Source of the DNA: Vibrio sp. J1-1
Lineage (GTDB): Bacteria; Pseudomonadota; Gammaproteobacteria; Enterobacterales; Vibrionaceae
DNA: 64,000 nt
Reading direction: 5' to 3'
Assembly (NCBI RefSeq): GCF_021728395.1
Contig: NZ_JAKKCM010000014.1
Span: forward strand, 1-64,000
Below, in pieces: positions 25,816 through 35,900 of the stretch. Position 1 is the stretch's first letter. Every line of letters starts with the position of its first letter. The position numbers and the translations under genes were made by a program. The notes under the pieces are model-generated. The model worked only from the letters and a program-made list of their open reading frames with translations, did no database searches and was not told the origin of the DNA.

Positions 25816-28767
25816 TTAATCAGCGATAAGTTCATCAAGCGCGCTTATCGATGCTGTGATTTGATCAGTAAGCACACTTTTGTTTTGCTTGTATACCTCT
25901 AGCGGATCGGCAGCGGCTTCGATGCTCTGTAGCGTACTCATGAGCGTCGTTAAGCCTAAACTGCCTGAACTTCCTTTTAGCTTATGCGCTAAGGACTTCA
26001 CTTTATTCGTGTCGCTTTTCTCTGCCGCTATCTCCAATTGATTGATAACATCAAGGCTGCTGGTTCGGAATAAATCAATAATGTGCAGCATTTTTTCTCT
26101 GCCCAAAATCTTCATATCAGACAGAACAACTTGTGGCGAAATCATGCCATTAAAAGGCAGTATGTTGTTGTCTACAGGCTTAGCAACGGCGTCTATGGAA
26201 ACGGATTCTATTTGCGGGATACTGAGCTCTTTTTGGCTTAACAATAATGGCTTACCGTCTAACTGCTCTTGAATCATTACTTCAAGAGATTCTTTCACTA
26301 ACGGCTTTGGTAAGTAACCATCAAACCCTGCCTCTAGATAGCGCTCAACCTCCTCTTCAAACACATGAGCAGAAACCGCAATCATTGGGGTTGGTGAGTT
26401 CTCTCGTTGTTGAGGCTTATTCTGTTCAATACACTTTAATCGCTGAATTAAGTCTACGCCGTTGCTATCAGGTAAATTGATGTCGACTAACGCTATATCA
26501 AAATCCTGCTTTTCTATTATTTTTTCTGCCTCAAGTCCATTTTCAGCCATCACTACTTGGTGTCCCATGCTTTGCAGGAAACCTTTCGCAACCACTCGAT
26601 TTACTTCGTTGTCTTCAACCAGTAATACTTTGGCTTTCACTTCACAAGGCGTACTTAGAACCGTACTCGTTTCCACTTCGTTACTCTCTTCTAGCGGCAA
26701 CGAGAACCAAAAACGACTGCCCTGGCCTTTTTTTGAATCAAACGCCAATGTGCCTTCCATTGCCTCAATAATGCGTTTACTAATCGCGAGGCCAAGTCCC
26801 GTTCCACCGGTTTGACTTAATCCACCTTCAGCCTGAGTAAAGGCATCAAACAGCGATGTTTGCTCTTTGTCCGCTATGCCAATGCCAGTATCGGAGATCT
26901 CGAACAGGACTTGCGTTTCGTCTTCCGGATTGAGGCTCACATAGATATCAATTTCCCCTGCTTGGGTGAATTTTATCGCATTACCAACCAGGTTATTCAG
27001 TACCTGACTGATACGTGTTACGTCACCTTTCCAGTACTCACTCACATCGCTTTCAATATGATAAGAGAACAACAAGTTCTTCTCTTTAGCACGACTTTCC
27101 ATTAGCTGGTAGGTGTCTTGCACCATTTGATGCAAGTCGAAGTTTAAATGACGTATTTCGAGATGGCCAGCCTCAATTTTTGAGTAATCCAGCACGTCAT
27201 TAATTATGGCAAGTAACGTTTTACCACTTCGATTAATGATGTCTGCATATCGCTTTTGTTGTGGATTTAACCCTGAATCAATGAGCAAGCGCGCCGTTCC
27301 TAACACCCCATTCAAAGGTGTACGTATTTCGTGGCTCATTGTAGAAAGGAAGGCGGACTTAGCTCGGCTCGCTTGTTCTGCCTGCTTACGTGCTTTAGCG
27401 TGGTTTAATACCTCTTCATTCAAGCGGTAATTAGCTTGCTTTAGCTGAGACGTACGTTGCTCTACCAATTCTTCTAGGTGTTCTTTGTGATCTTCGAGTT
27501 CTCTCTTCGCCTTCGCCTCACCTTCTGCGACGACTTTTAAAGCCTGAGCGGTATCTCTTGCGGTAATAATAGCTCGCCCCATATGCGCGAGTTCATCTTT
27601 TCCTTTGACTTCCAAGTCCACCGCTAAGTTACCTTGCGCCACCGACAACAACGCTGACGAATACTCCCCAAGTCGCTTGAGGACTGACAAATAAACAACA
27701 CGCCAAACAATTAAAATAGCCACTATGAGGCCAACCACCGAAATAATCGCCAATGACCATTGTGCAAATGTAAGTGAACTGGTCATTTCATCTATCGCGA
27801 CAGAAGTGGCTGTGTTGGAGTCGTCAACCAACTTATTAACGGTACTATTCAGTTCAGCGAACAGCTCCAGTGTTCTTTGCATCAATTGTTGAGACTGCTC
27901 ATTATTTTCATATTGATGCATTAAAATGCTGAACACGACCTGACGTTCACCAAGCTCCGTGAGCAGTTGTCCCATTCGCGTCGATAAAGTCGGATCTTCC
28001 ACCGCCTGTACGCGTCGCTTCATAATTCGAAGGTTATTAGCGAAGTCCGCTTGTACTTGTTGGATACGATCTAAGTTAGTCAGTGTACGCGCTTCTTCAA
28101 TTTGATTGAGAACCTGAAACGCAAGCAGATGAAACTCATGCAACCGTTCGGTCAGATCCAAATCGACTTCAACCAAGGCATCTAATGCTTGATAAGCTTG
28201 TTCTTTTTTATTTGCTTCCACCAGGCCATAAATGTGGGTCACATTCGCGACAGCGACAGTGCTGGTGTTTTGCACTTGGGTGCGGGTCAGTTGCTCTAAT
28301 TCCTCACTAAGTAAACGCATTTCTTCAACCCGAGTTTCTACCTCTTTGGAGAGGTAGAGCTTCCTTTCAACCGATATCCCCAAATCACCCAGGTTATTAA
28401 TAACCTGCTGAACATGGCTTTCTAACTTATCGAGTAACTGGGAATCAAATGCGTCTCTTCCAAGCTTTTTGATATGAGAAAGCAACACTTCTAGCTGGTC
28501 GAAGAGTGCTCGTCCAGCGGCTTGTCGCTCGAACTCATTTTTAGCGTTAGACAACATCTGAACAGAAGAAATAATACGAGAACTTAATTCAGAGACCTGT
28601 CGGGCTTCTATCATGGCAGGGATCGCAGAATCAACCACGTTCCTTTCCGTTTTCGACACCATCGAAAAGCCAGACATGCCGATCAATGCAGATAACATGA
28701 CCAACATTGCCATCGCAATAAAAGAGAGCAAAAGCTTACGACCGATGCTTGCGGTTGCTAGCAGCAT
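25816..28767 (-). CDS. torS: TorS-type hybrid sensor histidine kinase
   Basis: This 983-residue inner membrane sensor has a membrane helix at about 12-32, a long helical periplasmic domain, a second helix near 335-357, then HAMP, a dimerisation domain with FLSTMSHEIRTPLNGVLG, an ATPase domain with ISDTGIGI and GTGLGLAISKR, a receiver domain with LVDINLPDSNG and a C-terminal HPt domain with AHKLKGSSGSLG. This HK-REC-HPt order and the size match TorS, which with TorT detects trimethylamine N-oxide. The divergent neighbour is torT. No torR or torCAD is in the window, so the phosphorelay output lies elsewhere. Confidence 0.88.
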   Translation of the reverse strand: MLLATASIGRKLLLSFIAMAMLVMLSALIGMSGFSMVSKTERNVVDSAIPAMIEARQVSELSSRIISSVQMLSNAKNEFERQAAGRALFDQLEVLLSHIKKLGRDAFDSQLLDKLESHVQQVINNLGDLGISVERKLYLSKEVETRVEEMRLLSEELEQLTRTQVQNTSTVAVANVTHIYGLVEANKKEQAYQALDALVEVDLDLTERLHEFHLLAFQVLNQIEEARTLTNLDRIQQVQADFANNLRIMKRRVQAVEDPTLSTRMGQLLTELGERQVVFSILMHQYENNEQSQQLMQRTLELFAELNSTVNKLVDDSNTATSVAIDEMTSSLTFAQWSLAIISVVGLIVAILIVWRVVYLSVLKRLGEYSSALLSVAQGNLAVDLEVKGKDELAHMGRAIITARDTAQALKVVAEGEAKAKRELEDHKEHLEELVEQRTSQLKQANYRLNEEVLNHAKARKQAEQASRAKSAFLSTMSHEIRTPLNGVLGTARLLIDSGLNPQQKRYADIINRSGKTLLAIINDVLDYSKIEAGHLEIRHLNFDLHQMVQDTYQLMESRAKEKNLLFSYHIESDVSEYWKGDVTRISQVLNNLVGNAIKFTQAGEIDIYVSLNPEDETQVLFEISDTGIGIADKEQTSLFDAFTQAEGGLSQTGGTGLGLAISKRIIEAMEGTLAFDSKKGQGSRFWFSLPLEESNEVETSTVLSTPCEVKAKVLLVEDNEVNRVVAKGFLQSMGHQVVMAENGLEAEKIIEKQDFDIALVDINLPDSNGVDLIQRLKCIEQNKPQQRENSPTPMIAVSAHVFEEEVERYLEAGFDGYLPKPLVKESLEVMIQEQLDGKPLLLSQKELSIPQIESVSIDAVAKPVDNNILPFNGMISPQVVLSDMKILGREKMLHIIDLFRTSSLDVINQLEIAAEKSDTNKVKSLAHKLKGSSGSLGLTTLMSTLQSIEAAADPLEVYKQNKSVLTDQITASISALDELIAD

Positions 28768-28851
28768 ATTTTAATGACCTTACTATTCGTGTTTGGCGAA
28801 ATATACTCAAATGAATTCAAGATGAAAGCTTCACAGTGATATCGCTAAAAT

Positions 28852-28879
28852 AAATATCCTGAGGATATTTGGGTATAAT
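28852..28879 (+). promoter_or_regulatory. Palindromic operator and -10 element of torT
   Basis: AAATATCC-TGA-GGATATTT (28852-28870) is a perfect 8+3+8 palindrome. Four bases on is a consensus TATAAT (28874-28879). The palindrome covers the -35 position, so a bound protein would directly affect this promoter. The start codon is about 50 bases downstream. The divergent torS gene begins 84 bases to the left. Confidence 0.55.
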
Positions 28880-28928
28880 ACGTTATATTTTGAATTGTTC
28901 ACTCAATCTAAGCCAACGAACTTCATCC

Positions 28929-29933
28929 ATGGTTATCAATCAACGCTTGTTTCGCTCAATTATCAAACACTTCGTCCTAGCCGGCACTTTATTCGCATCC
29001 TTACCGTCGTTTGGTGAAGAAAAAATTTGTGCCATTTACCCACATTTAAAAGATTCGTATTGGTTATCTGTAAACTATGGAATGGTTTCCGAAGCAGAAA
29101 AACAAGGCGTTCACCTTCGTGTATTGGAAGCGGGTGGGTACCCAGTCAAAAATCGCCAAGAACAACAACTCAAGCTATGCCATCAATGGGGTGCAGACGC
29201 CATCATTTTGGGCACAGTAGACCCTCACGCATATGAACACAACTTGACCACACTTGTAGATGACATACCGGTATTTGCAACAGTCAACCAGCTGATTCTA
29301 GATAAAAAACAGAGTCCCCTGTTAAAAGGTGAAGTCGGAGTGGATTGGTATTGGATGGGTCATGAAGCAGGAAAGTATTTAGCTCAGCACCATCCCAAAG
29401 GTTCTGGCAATACCAATATCGCTTTGTTACTTGGTCCGCGTACACGTGGCGGAACAAAGCCGGTAGCGGCTGGCTTTTACGACGCAATAAAAGACAGCGA
29501 CATCCACGTTGTCACTACTTTATGGGCGGACAACGACAAAGAGTTACAGCGTAACCTAGTGCAACGCGTGATTGACAAAGGCAATATTGACTACATCGTG
29601 GGAAGCGCAGTGGCAATAGAAGCAGCGATAAGTGAACTACGCAGCGCCAGTAAAGCAAGTGAGATTGGCTTAGTTTCCGTCTATTTAAGTCACGGTGTTT
29701 ATCGTGGCTTACTGCGCAATAAGGTGCTCTTTGCCGCGACAGACAAAATGGTCGAGCAAGGTCGACTATCCGTTATACAGGCAACACGTTACTTGAGAGG
29801 TTTGCCGTATAAAAAGTATGCGTCACCGAACATCATACCACTGACACCTGCAACACTTGATCAAGATACAATTCAGGAATCGTTATCCCCGTCCGAATAT
29901 AGGCCAACATTCAGCGTAAAGCCTATTGATTGA
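28929..29933 (+). CDS. torT: TorT-like periplasmic binding protein (TMAO sensing partner of TorS)
   Basis: From the ATG at 28929 this is 334 residues with a signal peptide ending near SLPSFG. The mature part has the periplasmic sugar-binding fold, with CAIYPHLKDSYWLSVNYGMV at the start and a G-A-D-A-I-I-L-G-T strand (GADAIILGTVDPHAYEH). TorT binds TMAO and passes the signal to the TorS sensor domain. The reading frame extends upstream to a TTG at 28869, but that would place the palindrome inside the gene, so the ATG is preferred. It is divergent from torS. Confidence 0.85.
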   Translation: MVINQRLFRSIIKHFVLAGTLFASLPSFGEEKICAIYPHLKDSYWLSVNYGMVSEAEKQGVHLRVLEAGGYPVKNRQEQQLKLCHQWGADAIILGTVDPHAYEHNLTTLVDDIPVFATVNQLILDKKQSPLLKGEVGVDWYWMGHEAGKYLAQHHPKGSGNTNIALLLGPRTRGGTKPVAAGFYDAIKDSDIHVVTTLWADNDKELQRNLVQRVIDKGNIDYIVGSAVAIEAAISELRSASKASEIGLVSVYLSHGVYRGLLRNKVLFAATDKMVEQGRLSVIQATRYLRGLPYKKYASPNIIPLTPATLDQDTIQESLSPSEYRPTFSVKPID

Positions 29934-30004
29934 TCGATTAAAAAAGTGTTCTATTAAAGGATATACCTCAAATAACTTTATAATCTTGAATCGGAAATAA
30001 CTTG

Positions 30005-30460
30005 ATGCAAAATACGACTCGTACCATGCCTGCACACAAGCACGTGGCTTTAGTAGCCCACGATAACTGCAAACCTGAACTGCTTCGCTGGGTACAAGAG
30101 AACAAAGAAAAACTCCAGCGCCATTTCCTGTATGCGACAGGTACAACTGGTCATATGCTAAGCAAAGAAACAGGCTTAGCGATTAAAAATATGATCAGCG
30201 GCCCTATGGGGGGTGACCAACAGATTGGCGCCTTGATTTCGGAAGGTAAAATCGACGTACTGGTATTTTTCTGGGATCCATTAAATGCCGTACCACATGA
30301 TCCAGATGTAAAAGCGCTTCTGCGTATCGCCAGTGTCTGGAACATTCCTGTTGCAACCAACCGTGCAACGGCTAAATTTCTTTTTAACTCTCCTCTTATC
30401 GAACAAGAAGTCGATATCGAAGTGCCAGACTACGAAGCTTATATAAACGAACGCACATAA
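30005..30460 (+). CDS. mgsA: Methylglyoxal synthase
   Basis: This 151-residue cytosolic enzyme turns dihydroxyacetone phosphate into methylglyoxal and phosphate, a relief valve when sugar phosphates build up. N-terminal [20 protein letters not shown] and the phosphate-binding [18 protein letters not shown] match the family, with the catalytic aspartate at residue 71 exactly as in E. coli. The ATG at 30005 has GGAA nine bases upstream. helD lies convergent just downstream, and yccS follows, a grouping also seen in E. coli. Confidence 0.95.
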   Translation: MQNTTRTMPAHKHVALVAHDNCKPELLRWVQENKEKLQRHFLYATGTTGHMLSKETGLAIKNMISGPMGGDQQIGALISEGKIDVLVFFWDPLNAVPHDPDVKALLRIASVWNIPVATNRATAKFLFNSPLIEQEVDIEVPDYEAYINERT

Positions 30461-30486
30461 CCTGAGCTGATCATTTTAGATAAAAC

Positions 30487-30515
30487 AAAGGCGATACACA
30501 GTATCGCCTTTATTA
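30487..30515. terminator. Bidirectional terminator between mgsA and helD
   Basis: AAAGGCGATAC (30487-30497) and GTATCGCCTTT (30501-30511) make a perfect 11-bp stem with a 3-base loop and T-rich flank. Confidence 0.88.
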
Positions 30516-30533
30516 TTTCAAGCCATGTCTATT

Positions 30534-32603
30534 TTATCGAGACGTAATCACAGGATAATCCCCAGCAACCAGCTCCTGAATGAATGCCGACCCAGCACCT
30601 GTATGGGTAATCCAGACTTTCTCTTTCGCCCGGGTAATCGCGACATAGAATAATCGGCGCTCTTCGGCATGCGGAAACTTATCGTTAGATTCCGTCAGCG
30701 CACCATCAATATGCACTTGCTTTTTCTTCGCCGGGAACTGACCTTCATCTACAGAAAGGATAATCACGAAGTCCGCTTCACGCCCTTTACTCGCGTGACA
30801 TGTCATAAAGCGAATATCAAGGTTTGGGAATCGTCGCAGCCAGTCATCATACAAATCAGGTTTATGATAATGGTTACGCCCAAGCAGCAGCACTGATTTG
30901 GTTTGCTTTGCCTGTTGGTTTAACTGATCGAGAATTTTCTCAACTTGGTTGCTTGGCGCTGTATGGACACTTTTCTGCTTACGTTGTTTATGGCTATTTA
31001 GGGTCTTAGGTAACTGCGCCGGATTTTGCTGCACAAACGCATTTGCCACATTACCAATCTGATTATTAAAACGATAAGTAGTATCAAGGTGATGAACGGT
31101 CGAGTAAGCAAATCTGTCTTTAAAGCCTGTAATCAGATCGACATCAGCCCCGGCAAACTGGTAAATAGATTGCCAATCATCCCCTACAGCAAACAATGTT
31201 GCACCCGCTTGTTTCTCACTTGAGCCACACAGTGCTTCTATTAACGCTAAACGATCTGGAGAGATATCTTGATACTCATCGACCATAACAAAGCGCCATG
31301 GAGAGACAAACTTGCCTTTTTTCACATAATCGGTCGCCCGACTTATCATGGTTGGGAAGTCAACCTGATTCGTCTCTTTGAGCATTTTTTGCCAGGCAGT
31401 AAAACACGGCCAACACAGTGCGAGTTCACTATTTAATCGAGTGTACTCTTGATGATCGACCAGTTTTTCTTGAACCTGCTTTTTGGTTAACCCAATCGCA
31501 GCCAGATGTGATAACTGCGAGTCTAACCACGCAATCAGTTTAGGGTTTTCAGAATGACTGCCAAGCTCGTCATCCCCTTTCAAATAAGCAATCGGCCACT
31601 TGTCCAAGTGCTTTTGCCAGCGCTTGAAGTTAGTTGGTGTCATCCAATGCTTTTTAAGCCAATCAATACACCACGCCGTACGCTGGTTGTCGTCCAATGC
31701 TAACGGGCTTATCTCCACGGGCTGTGGCTCGACCTGATTGAGTATGTATAACCCTAATTGATGGAAGGTGTTTACCCGAGTGCCCTCTGCCGCCATGCCT
31801 ACTTTATCAACTAAGCGTTCTTTCATTTCTGTCGCAGCATCACGCCCAAAAGCAAGCATCAGCAGTTCTTCAGCTTGTGCCTGATGGCTTTGAAGTAAAT
31901 AAGCGACACGTGCGGTAAGGACGCTAGTTTTACCAGAACCGGCACCAGCGAGCACTAGGTTGTGATCATCGTTGAGCAGTACGGCATATTGCTGCGATAA
32001 GTTCAGCGGCGAAGATTCAATACCACTGAACAGAACCTCCCAATTTGGACGCTCACTCTCCAACCATTCGCGGTTTCGCTCTTCTAACGTCTCAGAGGTA
32101 TAGACAAGCCAAGGTTCAATTTCTGCCATACGGTTCGGCATTCGTAACTTTGCTTCTTCCAGACTCGTTTTAATTTCCACGAGTTCTTGGTTTAAACGCT
32201 CTACCCAAGACTGAACTTGCGAGTGAGACAGGTAAGCAGGGAGATGTTTTAACTTATAGAGTTCTTCTTCCCACACAGGAAGGTATTCGGCTAGCTTTTT
32301 ACACTGATTGTTATGCCAATCCTGATACTGACGCACAGCATCAAACGCAAATTTTCTGCATTGTGGCCATGGTAAACCCTGAACCAACCAACTTCTCTGC
32401 TTGCCACCTTGCTCATGAGAAAAGAATTGTAGCGAGCTCCAAAGCAACCCGCGCTTGACACTGACTTTACCATTCCAAACCGTAAACGGAATATGCTCTT
32501 CACTGCCTATGGAACTTAATAAAACACTGTTTTCTTTTATTTCGACATGATAATACTCATTTTGAATAAAAAACTGTGCTTTGCTGGTGGCAGTAAGCTG
32601 CAT
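30534..32603 (-). CDS. helD: DNA helicase IV
   Basis: This 689-residue superfamily 1 helicase has Walker A in AGAGSGKT (219-226), motif II in MVDEYQDIS, motif IV-type GDDWQSIYQFAG and motif VI in RRLFYVAITRAKEKVWIT. An N-terminal region of about 190 residues of the DNA helicase IV type precedes the motor. It unwinds DNA 3' to 5' by homology to E. coli HelD. The start at 32603 has no strong ribosome site. Neighbours mgsA and yccS match the enterobacterial order. Confidence 0.92.
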   Translation of the reverse strand: MQLTATSKAQFFIQNEYYHVEIKENSVLLSSIGSEEHIPFTVWNGKVSVKRGLLWSSLQFFSHEQGGKQRSWLVQGLPWPQCRKFAFDAVRQYQDWHNNQCKKLAEYLPVWEEELYKLKHLPAYLSHSQVQSWVERLNQELVEIKTSLEEAKLRMPNRMAEIEPWLVYTSETLEERNREWLESERPNWEVLFSGIESSPLNLSQQYAVLLNDDHNLVLAGAGSGKTSVLTARVAYLLQSHQAQAEELLMLAFGRDAATEMKERLVDKVGMAAEGTRVNTFHQLGLYILNQVEPQPVEISPLALDDNQRTAWCIDWLKKHWMTPTNFKRWQKHLDKWPIAYLKGDDELGSHSENPKLIAWLDSQLSHLAAIGLTKKQVQEKLVDHQEYTRLNSELALCWPCFTAWQKMLKETNQVDFPTMISRATDYVKKGKFVSPWRFVMVDEYQDISPDRLALIEALCGSSEKQAGATLFAVGDDWQSIYQFAGADVDLITGFKDRFAYSTVHHLDTTYRFNNQIGNVANAFVQQNPAQLPKTLNSHKQRKQKSVHTAPSNQVEKILDQLNQQAKQTKSVLLLGRNHYHKPDLYDDWLRRFPNLDIRFMTCHASKGREADFVIILSVDEGQFPAKKKQVHIDGALTESNDKFPHAEERRLFYVAITRAKEKVWITHTGAGSAFIQELVAGDYPVITSR

Positions 32604-32991
32604 GAAATGTGTGCCTTTTCAAGTGATAAGTTTTCGATTTATATCATTTTAGAACATTTAATTGTAGCAATGACACGCACTGAAATAAGCATCCAGTTTA
32701 CATTCTTAAATAAATTTCACATTACTGCTGATTTTGTGAACACTACTAACACTAATCAGCCTAAAATCATCGTTCTTGCATGAAGAACTTACCAGCTCAG
32801 ACAGTCAGTAAGATTGAGCTTTTATCTTGTCACGCCAATATCTAGACTCTTTCTGATTATTTCATAAGCAAGCTATCTTTTTTCTTAAATTAAATCATAA
32901 AAACGCTATAGTGGGGTTGGTATGATATCCAAACAACCTCGAGATATACGGGTATAACTGCCCGTTTTTTATCGGAAATCTAAGGCGCATC
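32604..32991 (+). other. Divergent intergenic region between helD and yccS
   Basis: This AT-rich spacer contains no clear gene. TATAGT at 32907-32912 is a possible -10 element. About 36 bases later lies a terminator-like hairpin, so the right end of the spacer looks like a short transcribed leader of yccS. Confidence 0.5.
32948..32971 (+). terminator. Terminator-like hairpin in the yccS leader
   Basis: ACGGG (32948-32952) and CCCGT (32961-32965) flank an 8-base loop, followed by six T residues. No rightward gene precedes it, so it would end a short transcript begun near 32919 or act as an attenuator for yccS. GGTTG (32915-32919) and CAACC (32934-32938) could form an upstream stem. Confidence 0.5.
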
Positions 32992-35145
32992 GTGCAAGCA
33001 ACTTCTAAATTTCGCCTCTATTGGGCTAACAAAACCGTTAACTACAGTATTCTTATCCTGATAACCTTATTAGGTGTTGTCATACCTGCCTGGTATTTCG
33101 GTCAAAATACATTGATTACGCCACTAATATTGGGAATTATCGCCGCAGCTCTGGCGGAAAGTGATGACAGCTTTACCGGACGGATGAAAGCGCTAATCCT
33201 AACGTTTATCTGTTTTGCTGTTGCCGCATTTTCAATTGAAGTTCTGTTCAATACTCCATGGTTGTTTGCTATCGGGCTATTTATATCCACGTTCGGGTTC
33301 ATCATGCTTGGTGCAATCGGCCCCAAATACGCCAGTATTGCGTTTGGGTCATTGCTTATCGCCATCTATACCATGCTTGGAGCCCATGAAAGCCCAAATC
33401 TATGGTTCCAGCCACTACTACTTTTAACCGGGGCGGCATGGTATTACTTCATGTCGATGATATGGCAGATTTTTTGGCCGTTACAGCCCGTTCAACAAAA
33501 CTTGGCGAACGTATTTTTCCAAATGGCAAACTACCTGGACGCTAAAGCAAAACTGTTCCATCCAGTGATTGACCTAGCACCGCAGCCTATGCGGATTGAA
33601 GCGGCACGCCTTAACGCAGCGACAGTTACGGCGTTAAACGCTTGTAAAGCGACGCTGCTTAACCGCTCGAAACGTGGCCATATCGATGGTCCAAGTGACC
33701 GATTTTTAAATATCTACTTTATCGCCCAAGACATTCACGAACGCGTAAGTTCTAGTCATTATCGTTATCAAGATCTGGCTACTGAGTTTGAACGCTCGGA
33801 TGTTTTATTTCGTTTTAAGTATCTGCTGGAATCTCAAGCGCGAGCATGCCGAGATATTGCTCAGGCTATTCGACTTGGCAACGAGTACACTCACACCAAT
33901 GAATCGATTCTCGCGTTAGCTGAAGTTCAAAACTCTCTCAACTATCTCGAAGAACAAAAGCAGAGTCACTGGAAGCGATTATTAGGTCAACTTACGTATC
34001 TATTCAATAATTTAGCTACCGTCGAAAAACAGCTGAGTAATATTAATAACCCCGATGCGGATAGGCTTGAAGAAGATATGCTGGATGACACCAATCCACA
34101 TACTTTAAAAGCCATGTGGCAGCGAATTTCCGCAAACCTACACCAAGATTCGATGCTATTTCGCCATGCATTACGTATGTCGATTACATTAACGCTTGGT
34201 TATGGAATTATTCAGGCGTTTGATTTTGACCGTGGATATTGGATCCTTTTAACGACGCTGTTTGTGTGTCAGCCCAACTACAGTGCAACGCGACAGAAGC
34301 TTACTGCCCGAGTGATTGGGACGTTAGCTGGTCTATTAGTTGGCGTAATGCTGCTTACCGCTTTCCCTTCTCAAGAAAGCCAATTGGTGTTCGTTGTTGT
34401 CTCCGGAGTGATGTTTTTCGCCTTCAGAATGAACAATTATGGTTTTGCGACTGGCTTTATCACTCTGCTCGTATTGTTCCTTTTCAACCAGCTAGGAGAA
34501 GGCTACGCAGTTGTACTACCTCGATTGGCCGATACAATTATTGGTTGTATGCTGGCAGTAGGGGCGGTCATGTTTATTCTTCCTGACTGGCAATCTCGAC
34601 GACTTCATAAAGTCATGTCAGATGCGATTGATGCAAACAAGCAGTATCTTGGACAAATCATTGGTCAATACCGAGTCGGTAAAAAAGACAGTTTAAGTTA
34701 TCGTATCGCACGTCGTCAGGCACACAATAATGACGCCACGCTTACCTCAGCTATCAGTACCATGCTTGCAGAGCCAGGGAAATACAGAACAGCAGTTGAT
34801 GAGAGTTTCCGTTTTCTCACTCTCAATCACGCTATGCTGAACTATATTTCTGCACTAGGTGCGCATCGTACACGTATCGACGATAACTCAATTCATAAAT
34901 TAGTGTTAGACGCACACCGTTGTATTCATCAGCATTTGGATGTACTTCATCAGCAGCTTCACCAGCACTGTGAAACATGTGATCTTTCAGAAATTGAAGA
35001 CGCAGGTCTGGAACAACGTTTAAATGAATGGCGGGACGAAGATGACAGTTCTGCTCGGATGGTATTGCAACAACTCCACCTTATTTACCGCATGTTGCCG
35101 GAGCTACATTCTCTGGCAAGTAAATTCGCTGTCCGCGTGAACTGA
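32992..35145 (+). CDS. yccS: YccS-type FUSC family inner membrane protein
   Basis: This 717-residue protein has two blocks of about five to six membrane helices (about 17-150 and 385-510), each followed by a soluble helical region, the layout of YccS/YhfK proteins in the fusaric acid resistance/aromatic exporter superfamily. LRMSITLTLGYGIIQAFDFD and RGYWILLTTLFVCQPNYSAT at the second block are highly typical. Function in E. coli is not settled. Start is GTG at 32992 with TAAGG 8-12 bases upstream. It ends at a good terminator. Confidence 0.88.
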   Translation: MQATSKFRLYWANKTVNYSILILITLLGVVIPAWYFGQNTLITPLILGIIAAALAESDDSFTGRMKALILTFICFAVAAFSIEVLFNTPWLFAIGLFISTFGFIMLGAIGPKYASIAFGSLLIAIYTMLGAHESPNLWFQPLLLLTGAAWYYFMSMIWQIFWPLQPVQQNLANVFFQMANYLDAKAKLFHPVIDLAPQPMRIEAARLNAATVTALNACKATLLNRSKRGHIDGPSDRFLNIYFIAQDIHERVSSSHYRYQDLATEFERSDVLFRFKYLLESQARACRDIAQAIRLGNEYTHTNESILALAEVQNSLNYLEEQKQSHWKRLLGQLTYLFNNLATVEKQLSNINNPDADRLEEDMLDDTNPHTLKAMWQRISANLHQDSMLFRHALRMSITLTLGYGIIQAFDFDRGYWILLTTLFVCQPNYSATRQKLTARVIGTLAGLLVGVMLLTAFPSQESQLVFVVVSGVMFFAFRMNNYGFATGFITLLVLFLFNQLGEGYAVVLPRLADTIIGCMLAVGAVMFILPDWQSRRLHKVMSDAIDANKQYLGQIIGQYRVGKKDSLSYRIARRQAHNNDATLTSAISTMLAEPGKYRTAVDESFRFLTLNHAMLNYISALGAHRTRIDDNSIHKLVLDAHRCIHQHLDVLHQQLHQHCETCDLSEIEDAGLEQRLNEWRDEDDSSARMVLQQLHLIYRMLPELHSLASKFAVRVN

Positions 35146-35491
35146 TCGTATTCGCGACTCACTGATCCGCTCATTAACTCGGGAAGCTTGTTAGCTTCCC
35201 TTTTCTCGCCTAGATACATCAATCAAAGCGAGCGTTCTTGAATTCAACATGCGCTCAATTCATGTCGGTGTACATTCCTACATATTTACGCACCTTCCTA
35301 CAAGATAAGTTTTTTCATCTTACAATTTCGTCACATTTTGACTCTTCACTTGACACACCTTGACAATATTCGGACAAAAATAATGCGATTGAGTTCTAAT
35401 CTAGCCTTGTGTGAATAAGTTTGTTGTATGGCCATGGCGGCCCTAAAAATAGGTATTGAAGGATAAACCTGTGTACAACGAGGAATGTGAT
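35146..35491 (+). other. Spacer between yccS and a small helical protein gene
   Basis: Besides the yccS terminator this 346-base region holds TTGACA at 35361-35366 followed by AT-rich sequence with TAATGC 15 bases on, a possible weak promoter, and the GC-rich GGCCATGGCGGCC at 35429-35441, itself flanked by GGCC repeats. I see no gene in it. Confidence 0.45.
35181..35204 (+). terminator. Rho-independent terminator of yccS
   Basis: GGGAAGCT (35181-35188) and AGCTTCCC (35193-35200) form a perfect 8-bp stem with a TGTT loop followed by TTTT. Confidence 0.85.
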
Positions 35492-35653
35492 ATGAACAAA
35501 CAGCAATTTAACGAGCTAAAACAAAAATTGAGTGATTTAACTGATAGCCAGCTTAAATCTCTTCAGGGTGAAATCAGCAAGACCCTGGACAAAAAACGTT
35601 CGCCACTGCTTTCTTCGGAAGAGCGTGAGATGATTTCACAACTGTTTTCTTAA
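35492..35653 (+). CDS. Small helical protein, unknown function
   Basis: From the ATG at 35492 this is 53 residues beginning MNKQQFNELKQKLSDLTDSQ and ending EEREMISQLFS. It is charged and predicted to be helical throughout. GAGGAA sits 8-13 bases before this ATG, whereas the in-frame upstream GTG-like extension to 35456 has no ribosome site. No family recognised; the clear translation signal and helical composition support a real gene. Confidence 0.6.
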   Translation: MNKQQFNELKQKLSDLTDSQLKSLQGEISKTLDKKRSPLLSSEEREMISQLFS

Positions 35654-35900
35654 ACTCACCGATCACGAAGTCAATTCGCGTATTATTCTGCCGCGCTCTC
35701 CCCTCTCTGTAGCACGTACAAAGTAACGTCTTTTAATACTCAGATCAGAGTGCGAGCCTGACCCTCCGTTAACTCCCCCCTCTTCAAATAAATACTCGTT
35801 AAGCCTTACTAGTTTATTAAACTAACGAACTCAATCAGTCACCAAAAACTGTGTTGAAACTTTGTGTATTTTTTGAGGCAACCTTATAGACACGCTTACT

